The notes under the pieces are model-generated. The model was not told the DNA's origin and did no database searches. It saw only the letters and a list, made by a program, of their open reading frames with translations. From Ramlibacter sp. WS9 (GTDB lineage Bacteria; Pseudomonadota; Gammaproteobacteria; Burkholderiales; Burkholderiaceae_C), in contig NZ_RKMB01000025.1 in NCBI RefSeq assembly GCF_003797765.1, positions 18,239 through 82,238 on the forward strand: a DNA stretch of 64,000 nucleotides. The letters are read 5' to 3'. Below, piece after piece: positions 10,417 to 18,529 of this stretch. The position numbers were made by a program, and so were the translations under genes. Position 1 is the stretch's first letter, and each line of letters opens with the position of its first letter.

Positions 10417-11378
10417 AGTTCGGGAGCTCGGGCGCGGCTGAAATAGTCGTCGTAGGCACGGGCCAGGCCCGCTTCGAGCGAGACCTGCGGCCGCCAACCC
10501 AGTTGGTGAATGCGGGTGGAGTCGAGCAGCTTGCGCGGCGAGCCATCCGGCTTGGTTGCGTCGAAAAGAATCTTGCCTTCGTAGCCCACCACTTCGGCCA
10601 CGCGCTGCGCCAGTTCGGCGATGGTCACGTCGCTGCCGAAGCCAACGTTGATGTGGCTTTGCATGGGCTCGGTACAAGAGGCGTAAGCCGCTGGGTCCAG
10701 GTTCATGACATGCACGCTGGCGGCGGCCATGTCGTCCACGTACAGGAATTCGCGCATGGCGCGGCCCGTGCCCCAGATGGTGACCGTGGGAGCGTCTTCG
10801 GCCTTGGCTGCGTCGAAGCGGCGGATGAGCGCTGGCACCACGTGGCTGTTTTCAGGGTGGTAGTTGTCACCGGGGCCGTAGAGGTTGGTGGGCATCACGC
10901 TGCGGTAGTCGGTGCCGTACTGCCGGTTGTAGCTTTCGCACAATTTGATGCCCGCGATCTTGGCGACGGCATAGGGCTCGTTGGTGGGTTCCAGCGCGCC
11001 GGTGAGCAGCGCGTCTTCGGCCATGGGTTGCTGCGCGAGCTTGGGGTAGATGCAGCTGGAGCCGAGAAAGAGGAGCTTCTTGACGCCGTGCGTCCAGGCC
11101 GCGTGAATCACGTTGGCCTGCACCATCAGGTTGCTGTAGATGAATTCGGCCGGGTACGCGTTGTTGGCGTGGATGCCGCCGACGCGAGCAGCGGCAAGGT
11201 AGACCTCGTCGGGCCGTTCGGCAGCGAAGAGTTCGTGGACGGCGCGCTGGTCGGTGAGGTCCACCTCGGCGCGGCTGCGTGTTACAAAGTTGCTGTGGCC
11301 CTGCGTCTGGAGCGTTCGCACGATGGCGCTTCCCACCATGCCCAAATGGCCAGCGACGTAAATTTTGGGCAATGTCAT
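10407..11378 (-). CDS. fcl: GDP-L-fucose synthase
   Basis: The 323-aa product from the ATG at 11378 begins MTLPKIYVAGHLGMVGSAIV. The GHLGMVGSA nucleotide-binding loop, FLGSSCIYPK and YAVAKIAG (Tyr-x3-Lys) motifs are diagnostic of GDP-4-keto-6-deoxymannose 3,5-epimerase/4-reductase (WcaG/Fcl). It makes GDP-L-fucose. No GDP-mannose 4,6-dehydratase (gmd) is visible in the window, so the precursor must come from elsewhere or the gene lies outside. The start overlaps the stop of the upstream WecA-type gene as ATGA. Confidence 0.93.
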   Translation of the reverse strand: MTLPKIYVAGHLGMVGSAIVRTLQTQGHSNFVTRSRAEVDLTDQRAVHELFAAERPDEVYLAAARVGGIHANNAYPAEFIYSNLMVQANVIHAAWTHGVKKLLFLGSSCIYPKLAQQPMAEDALLTGALEPTNEPYAVAKIAGIKLCESYNRQYGTDYRSVMPTNLYGPGDNYHPENSHVVPALIRRFDAAKAEDAPTVTIWGTGRAMREFLYVDDMAAASVHVMNLDPAAYASCTEPMQSHINVGFGSDVTIAELAQRVAEVVGYEGKILFDATKPDGSPRKLLDSTRIHQLGWRPQVSLEAGLARAYDDYFSRARAPELCK

Positions 11379-12460
11379 AGGCGTACCAAGTATCGGTAGA
11401 GCATATGGTAGAGCAGGACGCACGCGCCAGCACAAAACCAAAGGGCAATTGGGCGTTGATACAACGCGACCGCCGCCACCGCGGGCGCTGCGGCGCATAC
11501 CCACATCAACACGGACACGGCCGAGTTTTGTAACGTGGGGTGCAGGTTTCGCAGCTTCGGCTGCACGAGTTTTGTGGCGACCAGGCTGTGCAAGTGGTGC
11601 CGATCGGGGTTGCCAGGGCTTTCACGGCGCAGCCCGCGGCGCACGATGCTGTACAAGACTTCGATCACGGGGTAGGCGCACACCAGGAAGCTGGCCCACG
11701 GCGACACTTGCGGGTTGCGCATGGGCAGCAGCACTGCGAGCCACGCCAAAGCGAAGCCGGCGAAGTAGGCGCCGCCGTCGCCCAGAAACAACTTGCCCCA
11801 CGGAAAATTCACGAGCCAGAAGCCGGCAACCGCTGCGGCCAATATCACCGCGGTTAACACCAGAGGCGTATCGCCGACAAGCGCCGCGATGCCGGCGAGG
11901 GCCAACAGGGCGATGGTGGCGGTGCCGCTCGCCAGGCCATGAAAGCCATCAATGATGTTGATGGCGTTGGCGATGCCGCCAATCGCGAAGATCGTGAAGA
12001 GGACGGCAATGGGCGTCCAGCCCAGCAACTGGTCGACGAACGGTACCTGCAGGTGAGTAATCATCACGCCGGTCATCCAGTAGGCGACGAGACCGCTCGC
12101 CATCGTGGCCAGCAAACGCGTGCGCACGCTGATTCTTTTGGTGAGGTCTTCCAGCAGCCCGGCAACGAGGGCCGGGATGCCCGCGAGCAGGATCGTGTCG
12201 AGAATGCGCTTGGCCTCGAGGCTGGACATCAATTGAGATGCAGCTACCAAGGCCAGGTAGATGCCGATCCCACCGATGCGCGGCGTGGGATGCAGGTGGA
12301 ACTTTTGAATGGCCCCGGGTGCGTCCATCGTGAAGCGCCCATGCTGGCTTGTCGTGAGGACAAGCACGATCGCAGCCGCGAAGGACGCGACGGCGCTCAT
12401 GGCAATGGGGTAGGCGATTGGATCCACGGGGGTGTAGCAACGAGTTGAGCTTTGCAACAT
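11375..12460 (-). CDS. Polyprenyl-phosphate sugar-1-phosphate transferase (WecA/MraY family)
   Basis: About 361 aa with many hydrophobic segments. Diagnostic cytoplasmic loops are visible: NIIDGFHGLASG (metal/catalytic Asp), LGDGGAYFAGF, and DRHHLHS near the C terminus, corresponding to the substrate-binding His cluster of WecA-type enzymes. It would transfer a sugar-1-phosphate (for example GlcNAc-1-P) to undecaprenyl phosphate and so initiate repeat-unit assembly. The start is uncertain: ATG at 12460, GTG at 12427 (reading MDPIAYPIAM), ATG at 12400 and an upstream GTG at 12490 are all possible, and none has a strong Shine-Dalgarno. Confidence 0.88.
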   Translation of the reverse strand: MLQSSTRCYTPVDPIAYPIAMSAVASFAAAIVLVLTTSQHGRFTMDAPGAIQKFHLHPTPRIGGIGIYLALVAASQLMSSLEAKRILDTILLAGIPALVAGLLEDLTKRISVRTRLLATMASGLVAYWMTGVMITHLQVPFVDQLLGWTPIAVLFTIFAIGGIANAINIIDGFHGLASGTATIALLALAGIAALVGDTPLVLTAVILAAAVAGFWLVNFPWGKLFLGDGGAYFAGFALAWLAVLLPMRNPQVSPWASFLVCAYPVIEVLYSIVRRGLRRESPGNPDRHHLHSLVATKLVQPKLRNLHPTLQNSAVSVLMWVCAAAPAVAAVALYQRPIALWFCAGACVLLYHMLYRYLVRL

Positions 12461-12541
12461 TTTATTACAGGCTTGCTGTGATGAAAGCACTATTCATCAC
12501 GTGAAACCGTGACGGATTCACGTCCTGCGCCACTGTTGCGT

Positions 12542-14182
12542 TTACACGGTGTGGACAGTTCCGTCGCCGAGACGCAGAACGCGGTCTGCCAAAGCCAGGC
12601 TGGCCGGGCGATGTGTGATGAGGATGACGGTGCGCTCGCGGAAGGTGTCGCGGCAGGCCTGGACGAAAGATCGCTCGCCCTCCGGGTCGAACATGGCGGT
12701 GGCTTCGTCGAGTATCAGGATGGGTGGGTTCTTGAGCAGCGCCCTTGCCAACGCGACCCGCTGGCGCTGCCCGCCCGACAACCGCACGCCTTCGTCGCCG
12801 ATGAGGGTGTCGTAGCCCTGCGGCAAGCCCAAGATGAAGTCATGCGCCTGCGCCATTTGCGCAGCGGCTTGAATGGCATGTTCGTCAGCGCCAGGCCGGC
12901 CGTAGGCAATGTTGTCGCGAAGGGTGCCGTTGAACAACAGCACGTGCTGCGGCACGACGCCGATTTGCCCGCGCAGGCTGTGCAAGCTCACCTGCGATAT
13001 GTCGTGGCCATCGACGAAGATCTGGCCCGACTGCGGCGTTTGAAGGCGCATCAGCAAGTGTGCGAAGGTGCTCTTGCCGGCGCCGTTTTCTCCGACGATT
13101 GCGATCGTTTCACCGGCCCGCACGTGCAGGTTCAGTTCCTTGAGCACCGCTGGGCGGCCGGGGTAAGAGAAGCAGACGTTGCGGTATTCGATGTTTCCGT
13201 GAACTGCCGGCAATGCATGTGTCGCCTGAAAGATGGGCTCGCCCGGTTCCGAGAGAACGCCTTGCAGGCGCTGCAGTGTTCCCTGGGCCATCAGGGCCTG
13301 GCCGTAGGTTGTGGCCAAACGGCCGACAGGCCGCGTCAGCAGGGCCGCATACAACAGGAAGCTGACCAACTCGGCTGGGGTCATGTGGCCGCTGCCAAGG
13401 CGCGCGCTCGCGAACCAGATCAGCAGGACGGCGGATGTCATCGCCACAAACTGGACGGCCGGCTCTATGGCGGCGTAGGCAACGGATTCCTTCGCACTCA
13501 GCAGGCGTACGTTCTCGACGTGCGTTGCGTACCGTATCGATTCTTCAGCCTCACGGGTGAAGGTCTTGATGGCCGGCAACATGCTGAGGTTTTCATCGGC
13601 AATGGAAATAGCCATGGCGTCAGCCGCCTGCAGCTGCAAGCCTATCGAGCGAAGGTGGCGCCCCAAGACCTTGACCATCACGTAGAACACCGGGACCAGC
13701 ATCGCTACGGCTGCGGCAAGGACCATGTCCAGGCGAACCATCAGGAGAGTTGCGCCCACCACCGTGAGTAGAGTAGGCACGACTGCCAGGAGGGTGCCCG
13801 AAATAAATCCGGCCAGTTGCGTGACCTCATAGGTGAGCAAAGCCAGGATTTCGCCCTGGCGGCGCTGGTGATAGAAGTTCAGGGGCAGCGATTGCAGATG
13901 GTCATAGATGCGGCAGCGCAAGTCCGCGAGTATGTCGGCGCCGGTGCGGGCAAGAAGGGAGCTGCTTGCATACCTGAGCAGGCATTGCAGGGCCAACAGT
14001 GCCACGATGATCAGGACTATTTTTGCCGTTGCCTGGGCGCCCTCCACCAGTTCCTGAGCGAAGCGACCCGCCAGCCAGGGCAGTGCCAGTGCGGCAAAGG
14101 CGTCCAGCAGCATCAGGAGGGCCGCAAGTGACAGACTGCGGCGATACGGCACAGCGTACGCCAGGAGCAGTCTCAGGGTCAT
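12542..14182 (-). CDS. Lasso peptide ABC exporter (D protein), permease/ATPase fusion
   Basis: The 546-aa protein has a membrane domain (roughly residues 1-300) and an ATPase domain with Walker A GENGAGKST, signature LSGGQRQRVALARAL, Walker B ILILDEATAMFD and an H-loop ITHRPAS. The ATG at 14182 overlaps the stop of the 2OG-oxygenase gene as ATGA; a longer in-frame start would lie inside that gene. It is the last gene of the lasso-peptide operon, where a D-type ABC transporter normally exports and confers immunity to the mature peptide. A contribution to the adjacent polysaccharide system cannot be excluded by sequence. Confidence 0.85.
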   Translation of the reverse strand: MTLRLLLAYAVPYRRSLSLAALLMLLDAFAALALPWLAGRFAQELVEGAQATAKIVLIIVALLALQCLLRYASSSLLARTGADILADLRCRIYDHLQSLPLNFYHQRRQGEILALLTYEVTQLAGFISGTLLAVVPTLLTVVGATLLMVRLDMVLAAAVAMLVPVFYVMVKVLGRHLRSIGLQLQAADAMAISIADENLSMLPAIKTFTREAEESIRYATHVENVRLLSAKESVAYAAIEPAVQFVAMTSAVLLIWFASARLGSGHMTPAELVSFLLYAALLTRPVGRLATTYGQALMAQGTLQRLQGVLSEPGEPIFQATHALPAVHGNIEYRNVCFSYPGRPAVLKELNLHVRAGETIAIVGENGAGKSTFAHLLMRLQTPQSGQIFVDGHDISQVSLHSLRGQIGVVPQHVLLFNGTLRDNIAYGRPGADEHAIQAAAQMAQAHDFILGLPQGYDTLIGDEGVRLSGGQRQRVALARALLKNPPILILDEATAMFDPEGERSFVQACRDTFRERTVILITHRPASLALADRVLRLGDGTVHTV

Positions 14183-14808
14183 TTCGCGCTTTGACTCGAT
14201 GCGGCGCGTTGCCGCAAGACCCAGCAGTTGACCGCAAAGCGAGCATCGCCGAATTGACCCGTGGGACAAGTCACAGCGCGTACTTCGTGAGGCAGCCAGC
14301 TTGAAAAAGCCACTGCCATGTCGTGTTGTGGCACAACGTCGATGCCGCCTTCGGGGGAGATGTCCGTGGGGCGAATTTGGGGGTAAAGGCGCAACTCCCC
14401 ACCGGAGAATCCCTTGGGTTCTCTGTGGAGGTAATAGACGAGGCTGATCAGCCTGTCAGCGGCGGCATCGCCGGGAGCGCGGTCGGAGCCTGTGAAGACG
14501 TCGATGTGGCGCCTGTAAAAGGCGCCATCCCCATGCGCTACCAACTCGACTTCAAACCCCGTCGCCTGAAAGGGTGTCAGCCCCAGACGGTCGATCAGCT
14601 CCGGGACAGCCTTGGCGACGCGCTTTTCGATCATGTCTCGGTAAGGACCGATATCGGTGAGCAGCCGAGACCGTCGTGCGGTGTGCTTGACACGAGCGTC
14701 GGTGCCGACGGTGGTTTCTTGAAAACGTGCCTCGTTGGCGATGGCGTAGTTCAGTAAGCCGGAGGCAGCGTCGGGGCCCAGCAGGCCTGGAATGAGGTAG
14801 TGCGACAT
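14179..14808 (-). CDS. 2OG-Fe(II) oxygenase (prolyl-4-hydroxylase-like)
   Basis: A 209-aa protein with the iron-binding triad apparently His101-x-Asp103 (RRHIDVF) and His174 (LPHEV), plus a candidate 2-oxoglutarate-binding Arg near 190. The fold resembles prolyl-4-hydroxylase-type dioxygenases. Lying between the B1-like gene and the exporter gene in the lasso operon, it is likely a tailoring hydroxylase. Beta-hydroxylation of the ring Asp by a 2OG enzyme is known for the lasso peptide canucin. Whether Asp, Pro or another residue is the target here is inference. The gene's stop overlaps the exporter start. Confidence 0.82.
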   Translation of the reverse strand: MSHYLIPGLLGPDAASGLLNYAIANEARFQETTVGTDARVKHTARRSRLLTDIGPYRDMIEKRVAKAVPELIDRLGLTPFQATGFEVELVAHGDGAFYRRHIDVFTGSDRAPGDAAADRLISLVYYLHREPKGFSGGELRLYPQIRPTDISPEGGIDVVPQHDMAVAFSSWLPHEVRAVTCPTGQFGDARFAVNCWVLRQRAASSQSAK

Positions 14809-14821
14809 GGCTCCCGGCGCG

Positions 14822-15094
14822 TCAACCCGCGCTCAGCAGGCCTTGCGAAAGCAATTCGTTCAGCAGCCGGTCAAGGTCCCGCTCCAGGTCGTCGGGCGAA
14901 ACCTCGTATTCGGCGAGAAGGCTGTCGCGGACTGCGGCCGGCGTGCGGCCTTCAGTGATCAGTTGCCAGATTCGCGCGCCCACGGGATCCAGCCCAAAGT
15001 AGTTGCCGCTGGCCAGATCAAGGATGACGGTTTCGTCGCCCACTTGGCGGGCCATGACTTCGGGCGGGATGGTGACCTTGTCGGGAAGAGTCAT
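14822..15094 (-). CDS. PqqD-family lasso leader-recognition protein (B1)
   Basis: The 90-aa protein from the ATG at 15094 is almost entirely a PqqD/RRE winged-helix domain. It shows the usual VILDLASGNYFGLDPVGARI strand-turn region and a helical tail (EYEVSPDDLERDLDRLL). In lasso pathways the B1 protein binds the leader YxxP motif and presents the precursor to the B2 protease. The start lies 1 base after the stop of the upstream kinase. An in-frame extension to 15157 would run inside the kinase gene and was rejected. Confidence 0.9.
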   Translation of the reverse strand: MTLPDKVTIPPEVMARQVGDETVILDLASGNYFGLDPVGARIWQLITEGRTPAAVRDSLLAEYEVSPDDLERDLDRLLNELLSQGLLSAG

Positions 15095-15095
15095 C

Positions 15096-15986
15096 TCAGG
15101 AGCTTCCTTCACTGGCATGGCGGATGACGGCTTCGCGCACGAGTGGGAGACCCTCATATTGGCGCGGATAGTCGAGATGATAGTGAATTGGCAGGTTGGC
15201 GATTTTTGAAAGGCCGGAGAAATGCATTGCCAGCATCTCCTGCTCGTCGATGTCCAGAAGGAAAGAGTTGCGCACCAGTTGCATCAACGCGGCTGCCGGC
15301 TTCATGACCGTGATGTGGGGCGAGCGGGCATCCCCATTGCCAAGAAAATAGATCGCTGCCAAGGGCTTGGCTTCATCGCAAAAGTCAAGCGCCGGGCCTG
15401 CCAGGAGACGAGCCTTGGTTGTGAAATGGAGTGTGGGCGCCATGGCGTCGGTTTCGCCGATCAAAGCATCTTGACTGTCTTGCCAGAGGCGTATTGAAGG
15501 ATGGCTAGGCATGGCGGTCAACTGGCTGTCGACCCATTCGAGGTGCAAGCCATCGTCCGTCAAAAACCTGGCACCTGATGTTGCGAAGCTCGCGGCCAGC
15601 GTGGACTTGCCCCGGCCCGATTCGCCCAGGAATACCAGGCACTGGTTGCCCACCTCGACGGCGCTGGCGTGAAGCACCAGCTTGCCTTGCCTGCTCAATG
15701 CAAGCGGCAGCACCTGGTTCAGGTACAAGTGCTCTACCGTCGGCGATGGCACACCCGGGGCCGGCCAGCTTTGCACGGCACGGCCGTCCTGGGACACCTC
15801 GAAGTCCCCCAGTCCTGGGAACCGGAGAAGATAGTGGGTGGGCCGTCGATAGAACAAGGTCCAGGGCGTGCTGTCCGGCAAGTGCCACTGCTGGAACGCA
15901 GGCTCTTCGATCAACTCCTGCGCGCGCTCGTCGTGCGCCAGGAACGTCACCAGTTGCTGGGACGTCTTGACCGTCACACCGCTCAT
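15096..15986 (-). CDS. HPr-kinase-like protein of lasso peptide cluster
   Basis: The 296-aa product from the ATG at 15986 has an HprK-like core: LHASAVEV (His106), P-loop GESGRGKST at 121-129, and a following FLTDDG acidic pair. It lacks the N-terminal domain of true HPr kinase regulation and no HPr is nearby. Homologues in lasso clusters (ThcoK, PadeK) phosphorylate the C-terminal Ser of the precursor. Here the precursor ends in Ala, so another Ser/Thr in the tail would have to be the target, or the protein serves a different purpose. The start overlaps the B2 stop as ATGA. Confidence 0.85.
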   Translation of the reverse strand: MSGVTVKTSQQLVTFLAHDERAQELIEEPAFQQWHLPDSTPWTLFYRRPTHYLLRFPGLGDFEVSQDGRAVQSWPAPGVPSPTVEHLYLNQVLPLALSRQGKLVLHASAVEVGNQCLVFLGESGRGKSTLAASFATSGARFLTDDGLHLEWVDSQLTAMPSHPSIRLWQDSQDALIGETDAMAPTLHFTTKARLLAGPALDFCDEAKPLAAIYFLGNGDARSPHITVMKPAAALMQLVRNSFLLDIDEQEMLAMHFSGLSKIANLPIHYHLDYPRQYEGLPLVREAVIRHASEGSS

Positions 15987-16492
15987 GACGTTTGAAATGC
16001 GGAAGGAGGCTCCGGCGATTCGAAAGCATGGAACCGGGTGGCGATGTCCGGCTTGTCGTTGACAGGAATGCCTTGCCATTCGACCCATGCGTGGGCCGCA
16101 AACGCACCCTCGTCCAGTTTTACGCCGATGCGCAACTGGCACGGTATGCCGCGGCGGGCCAGCATCCAGGCGAGCAGAGTCGAGCGCGTCAGGCAGGTGG
16201 CGGGAAAGGGGCTTTGCTTCGCGGCCATGTTGACCAGCTTGCCCATGGATTGGATTTCAAGGAGGGAGGCACTTGCCTGCGCCAACGGACGCTTGACACG
16301 CAGCAGCGTCTGCATGCGCGCCAGTCCGAAAAGGCGCAGTCCTAGCCCGGCAAGGGGCAACAGGAGCATGGCAGCGACGAAGGTCCGACGCTCCACCGGC
16401 TGCAAGGCCTTCAAGCGGCCTAACCGGTGAGTAAACAGTTGCAAGCAATTCAATTTGTCGGCCAGGCCAGCGTCGAGCTGGCAAAACTGCAA
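15983..16492 (-). CDS. Lasso peptide leader peptidase (B2, transglutaminase-like)
   Basis: Up to 169 aa. The B2 transglutaminase-like cysteine protease core is clear: Cys100 in FPATCLTRS, His134 in AAHAWVE and Asp146/Asp149 in NDKPD. A preceding hydrophobic helix (FVAAMLLLPLAGLGLRL) is also usual for B2. It removes the leader after the conserved Thr-x step so that the lactam can form. No ATG is available in front of the core: the frame opens with TTG at 16492, and internal TTG or GTG codons (for example before VERRTF) are alternatives. It follows the precursor gene by 22 bases. Confidence 0.88.
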   Translation of the reverse strand: MQFCQLDAGLADKLNCLQLFTHRLGRLKALQPVERRTFVAAMLLLPLAGLGLRLFGLARMQTLLRVKRPLAQASASLLEIQSMGKLVNMAAKQSPFPATCLTRSTLLAWMLARRGIPCQLRIGVKLDEGAFAAHAWVEWQGIPVNDKPDIATRFHAFESPEPPSAFQTS

Positions 16493-16514
16493 ATCAGTCG
16501 ACGCCTGACGGCGG

Positions 16515-16703
16515 CTACGCCATAGTGACGCCCATATCGCTGGTGGGAGTGGAGCAGGCCGGATTGTCGCCCATGTTGCACCCAGAGGTCGATTGCGTCA
16601 GTGCCGACACTTGGCCAAACAAGACCAGCGTCGGGGTGCGATAGGTACTTTTCTGGCGCGGTGCAGAGGACAATTCTGGGCGCGGATTGTGATGTTGATT
16701 CAT
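16515..16703 (-). CDS. Lasso peptide precursor (A), 62 aa
   Basis: The peptide carries the lasso leader signature with exact spacing: Tyr21-x2-Pro24-x-Leu26-x3-Gly30-x5-Thr36. Thr36 is the -2 residue, so cleavage after Gln37 would release a 25-residue core starting at Ser38 and ending at Ala62. Asp46 is then core position 9, allowing a Ser1-Asp9 isopeptide ring. The core holds two Cys (positions 5 and 13), one inside the ring and one in the loop/tail. There is no Arg or Lys in the core. The ATG overlaps the stop of the synthetase gene as ATGA. Leader-core assignment follows the family rule and is not proven. Confidence 0.85.
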   Translation of the reverse strand: MNQHHNPRPELSSAPRQKSTYRTPTLVLFGQVSALTQSTSGCNMGDNPACSTPTSDMGVTMA

Positions 16704-18529
16704 TTTTCGTGTGTTCCCGTCTTGCTATCTAACCAGGTGTTGAACGCGATGGGCGCAACGATGAGCGAAGTGTTCCAGGTGGAATCTGCGCCCTCGCCAT
16801 TGCAGAAGTTATCCAAAGCGATGAAATACTTGTCTCGGCAGAGGAGCTTCGAAAAGTTCGATCCCTTCCATCGCTTTGGAAAGTCCAAATTACGATTTGT
16901 TACTATAACGCGAATGGGGTCCCCTGGCAAGGCTGTTTTTGGGCGATAACGCACAACTTCCGGGAGTTTTCCGCACATTGCCTCGCGAAGCACCGCTTTT
17001 CGCGCCAGCATGAAGTTGGGGATGCCCAGCAAAAACTGGACCAAGCGCAGGTCGTAAAACGGGTAGCGGCCAACAACCGGCTGTTTCAATATTTCGAGCG
17101 CTTCGAAGTGGCGGCTCAGCCAGGGTTGCGTCAATTGCCCATAGGCATCGACGCCGCTGTGGTAAGTCTGCCAGCCGGCATTCCATCGGGCCTCGAGATC
17201 GACCCTTTCGGCCAGGGCCGGATCTATCCAATCTGGTAGGGGAGGCATCCAGGCGGGCGTTGGCCGGGGGGGCCATAGCGCTGACCTCAGGCCCATTCCG
17301 CGGAATGAGCCCGTGCCCCGTACGTGGTGTGCAACCTCCGCCGCGAATTTGACGAGGCGGCCGCTTCGCATCAGGTTGGGGTAATGACTTGCCGACGGTG
17401 CCATCACCGCATCGCCCCCATGCCCGCTCAACAGGACTCGCGCGCCGGTCTCGGCCACTTGTGCGAGCGTATCGTGATGCGCCGCAAGATGGGGATAGAC
17501 GATGGGCGCGCTTGTGGTCAGGGCCGCGCCTTGGCGGCCTTCGAACAGCTCGTACTTGCCGAGGTCTTGCGAAACAAGGCGAATGCCCAATTCAGACGCC
17601 ACCATCTCCGCGAAATGGCGCTCCTGGTCTTCGGGGAGCAGGCTGTGTGAGCAAATGGTGTAAGCAGTGATTGCGCTTTTCGAAGCCGTCAAGCGGCCGG
17701 CCGTGACAGCGGCAATCGCCGTCGAATCCATTCCCCCGCTCAGCTGCATCGCGACCGCGCCGTCCGGCAGGCGATCACAAACCGCAACTTTGAACAACTC
17801 ATCAAACTGCTCAACGTACTCTGAGCGGCGGCGGAACCGGGTTTCCGCGTGGCGCGGGAGTTCCCAGTACCTTCGCTGGGTGCTGTGCGAAGTGGTGATC
17901 GTCAGTGCCGTGGCGGGAGGCAGGCACTTGATGTCTCGATAGATCGAGCTCCCTGCGTCCTGGAAAGCGCCGAACAGCAAGAAATCAACAACGCTCGCCT
18001 CGTTCAGCTCGTCGGATACTTGCGGAATGGCCAGCAGGGCGTCCAGATCGCTGGCGAAGGCGAACACGTCGCCGGCCTGCACGTAATGAAATGGGCGCAC
18101 ACCAAAATGATCCCGCGCGCAGATCAGCTTGGCGGAGCGTTCGTCCCAGAGCGCAAATGCGAAGTCGCCGATGAGGTGACTCAGAAACTCCTCACCGAAG
18201 GCGCAGTAGCTCTCCACGATCAACTCGGCGTGAGGCGCGTCATTCTCGACACGTCTGCCAGCAGCGCGCAATTCGCGGATCAGGTCGGCGCGGCCGTCGA
18301 TCCGTGCGTCCGCGGTGATCCAGACTTGGCGGTCCGTGGAGATGGCGTACCCGGCCTCTGCGCCGGAACTGCCCGTTCGCAGCAGGGCGTGGCCAAAGCC
18401 GACCGGCCCATCGCACACCACTTGATCGCCATCGGGCGCGCGGGCTTTCATGCGCGCGAGCATGCGATGCAGCCATTGGGGATCGATGGGCTTGCCTGCA
18501 CGATCGAGCAGGCCGGCGATGCAGCTCAC
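16700..18529 (-). CDS. Lasso peptide macrolactam synthetase (C, asparagine synthetase-like)
   Basis: The 609-aa protein is AsnB-like, with a glutaminase-type N-terminal domain and an ATP-pyrophosphatase domain bearing SGGMDST at 264-270. It starts MSCIAGLL rather than MCG, so the Cys is not the processed N-terminal residue and glutaminase activity is doubtful. That is expected for lasso C proteins, which adenylate the ring Asp/Glu and form the lactam without needing glutamine. It sits directly before the precursor gene with a 4-base overlap. A second, genuine-looking AsnB with Cys2 lies at 6240-8078, in the polysaccharide locus. Confidence 0.9.
   Translation of the reverse strand: MSCIAGLLDRAGKPIDPQWLHRMLARMKARAPDGDQVVCDGPVGFGHALLRTGSSGAEAGYAISTDRQVWITADARIDGRADLIRELRAAGRRVENDAPHAELIVESYCAFGEEFLSHLIGDFAFALWDERSAKLICARDHFGVRPFHYVQAGDVFAFASDLDALLAIPQVSDELNEASVVDFLLFGAFQDAGSSIYRDIKCLPPATALTITTSHSTQRRYWELPRHAETRFRRRSEYVEQFDELFKVAVCDRLPDGAVAMQLSGGMDSTAIAAVTAGRLTASKSAITAYTICSHSLLPEDQERHFAEMVASELGIRLVSQDLGKYELFEGRQGAALTTSAPIVYPHLAAHHDTLAQVAETGARVLLSGHGGDAVMAPSASHYPNLMRSGRLVKFAAEVAHHVRGTGSFRGMGLRSALWPPRPTPAWMPPLPDWIDPALAERVDLEARWNAGWQTYHSGVDAYGQLTQPWLSRHFEALEILKQPVVGRYPFYDLRLVQFLLGIPNFMLARKAVLREAMCGKLPEVVRYRPKTALPGDPIRVIVTNRNLDFPKRWKGSNFSKLLCRDKYFIALDNFCNGEGADSTWNTSLIVAPIAFNTWLDSKTGTHEK

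Noticed and set aside
12486..12501. A possible fourth parS (TTCATCACGTGAAACC) upstream of the WecA-type gene
   Set aside because: Only the right half matches well; the left arm has several mismatches, and it lies far from the mnmG-parB cluster.
16515..16703. Alternative lasso core starting at Gly41
   Set aside because: It would put the only nearby acid, Asp46, at position 6, too close for the 7-9 residue ring, and would break the leader spacing to Thr36.
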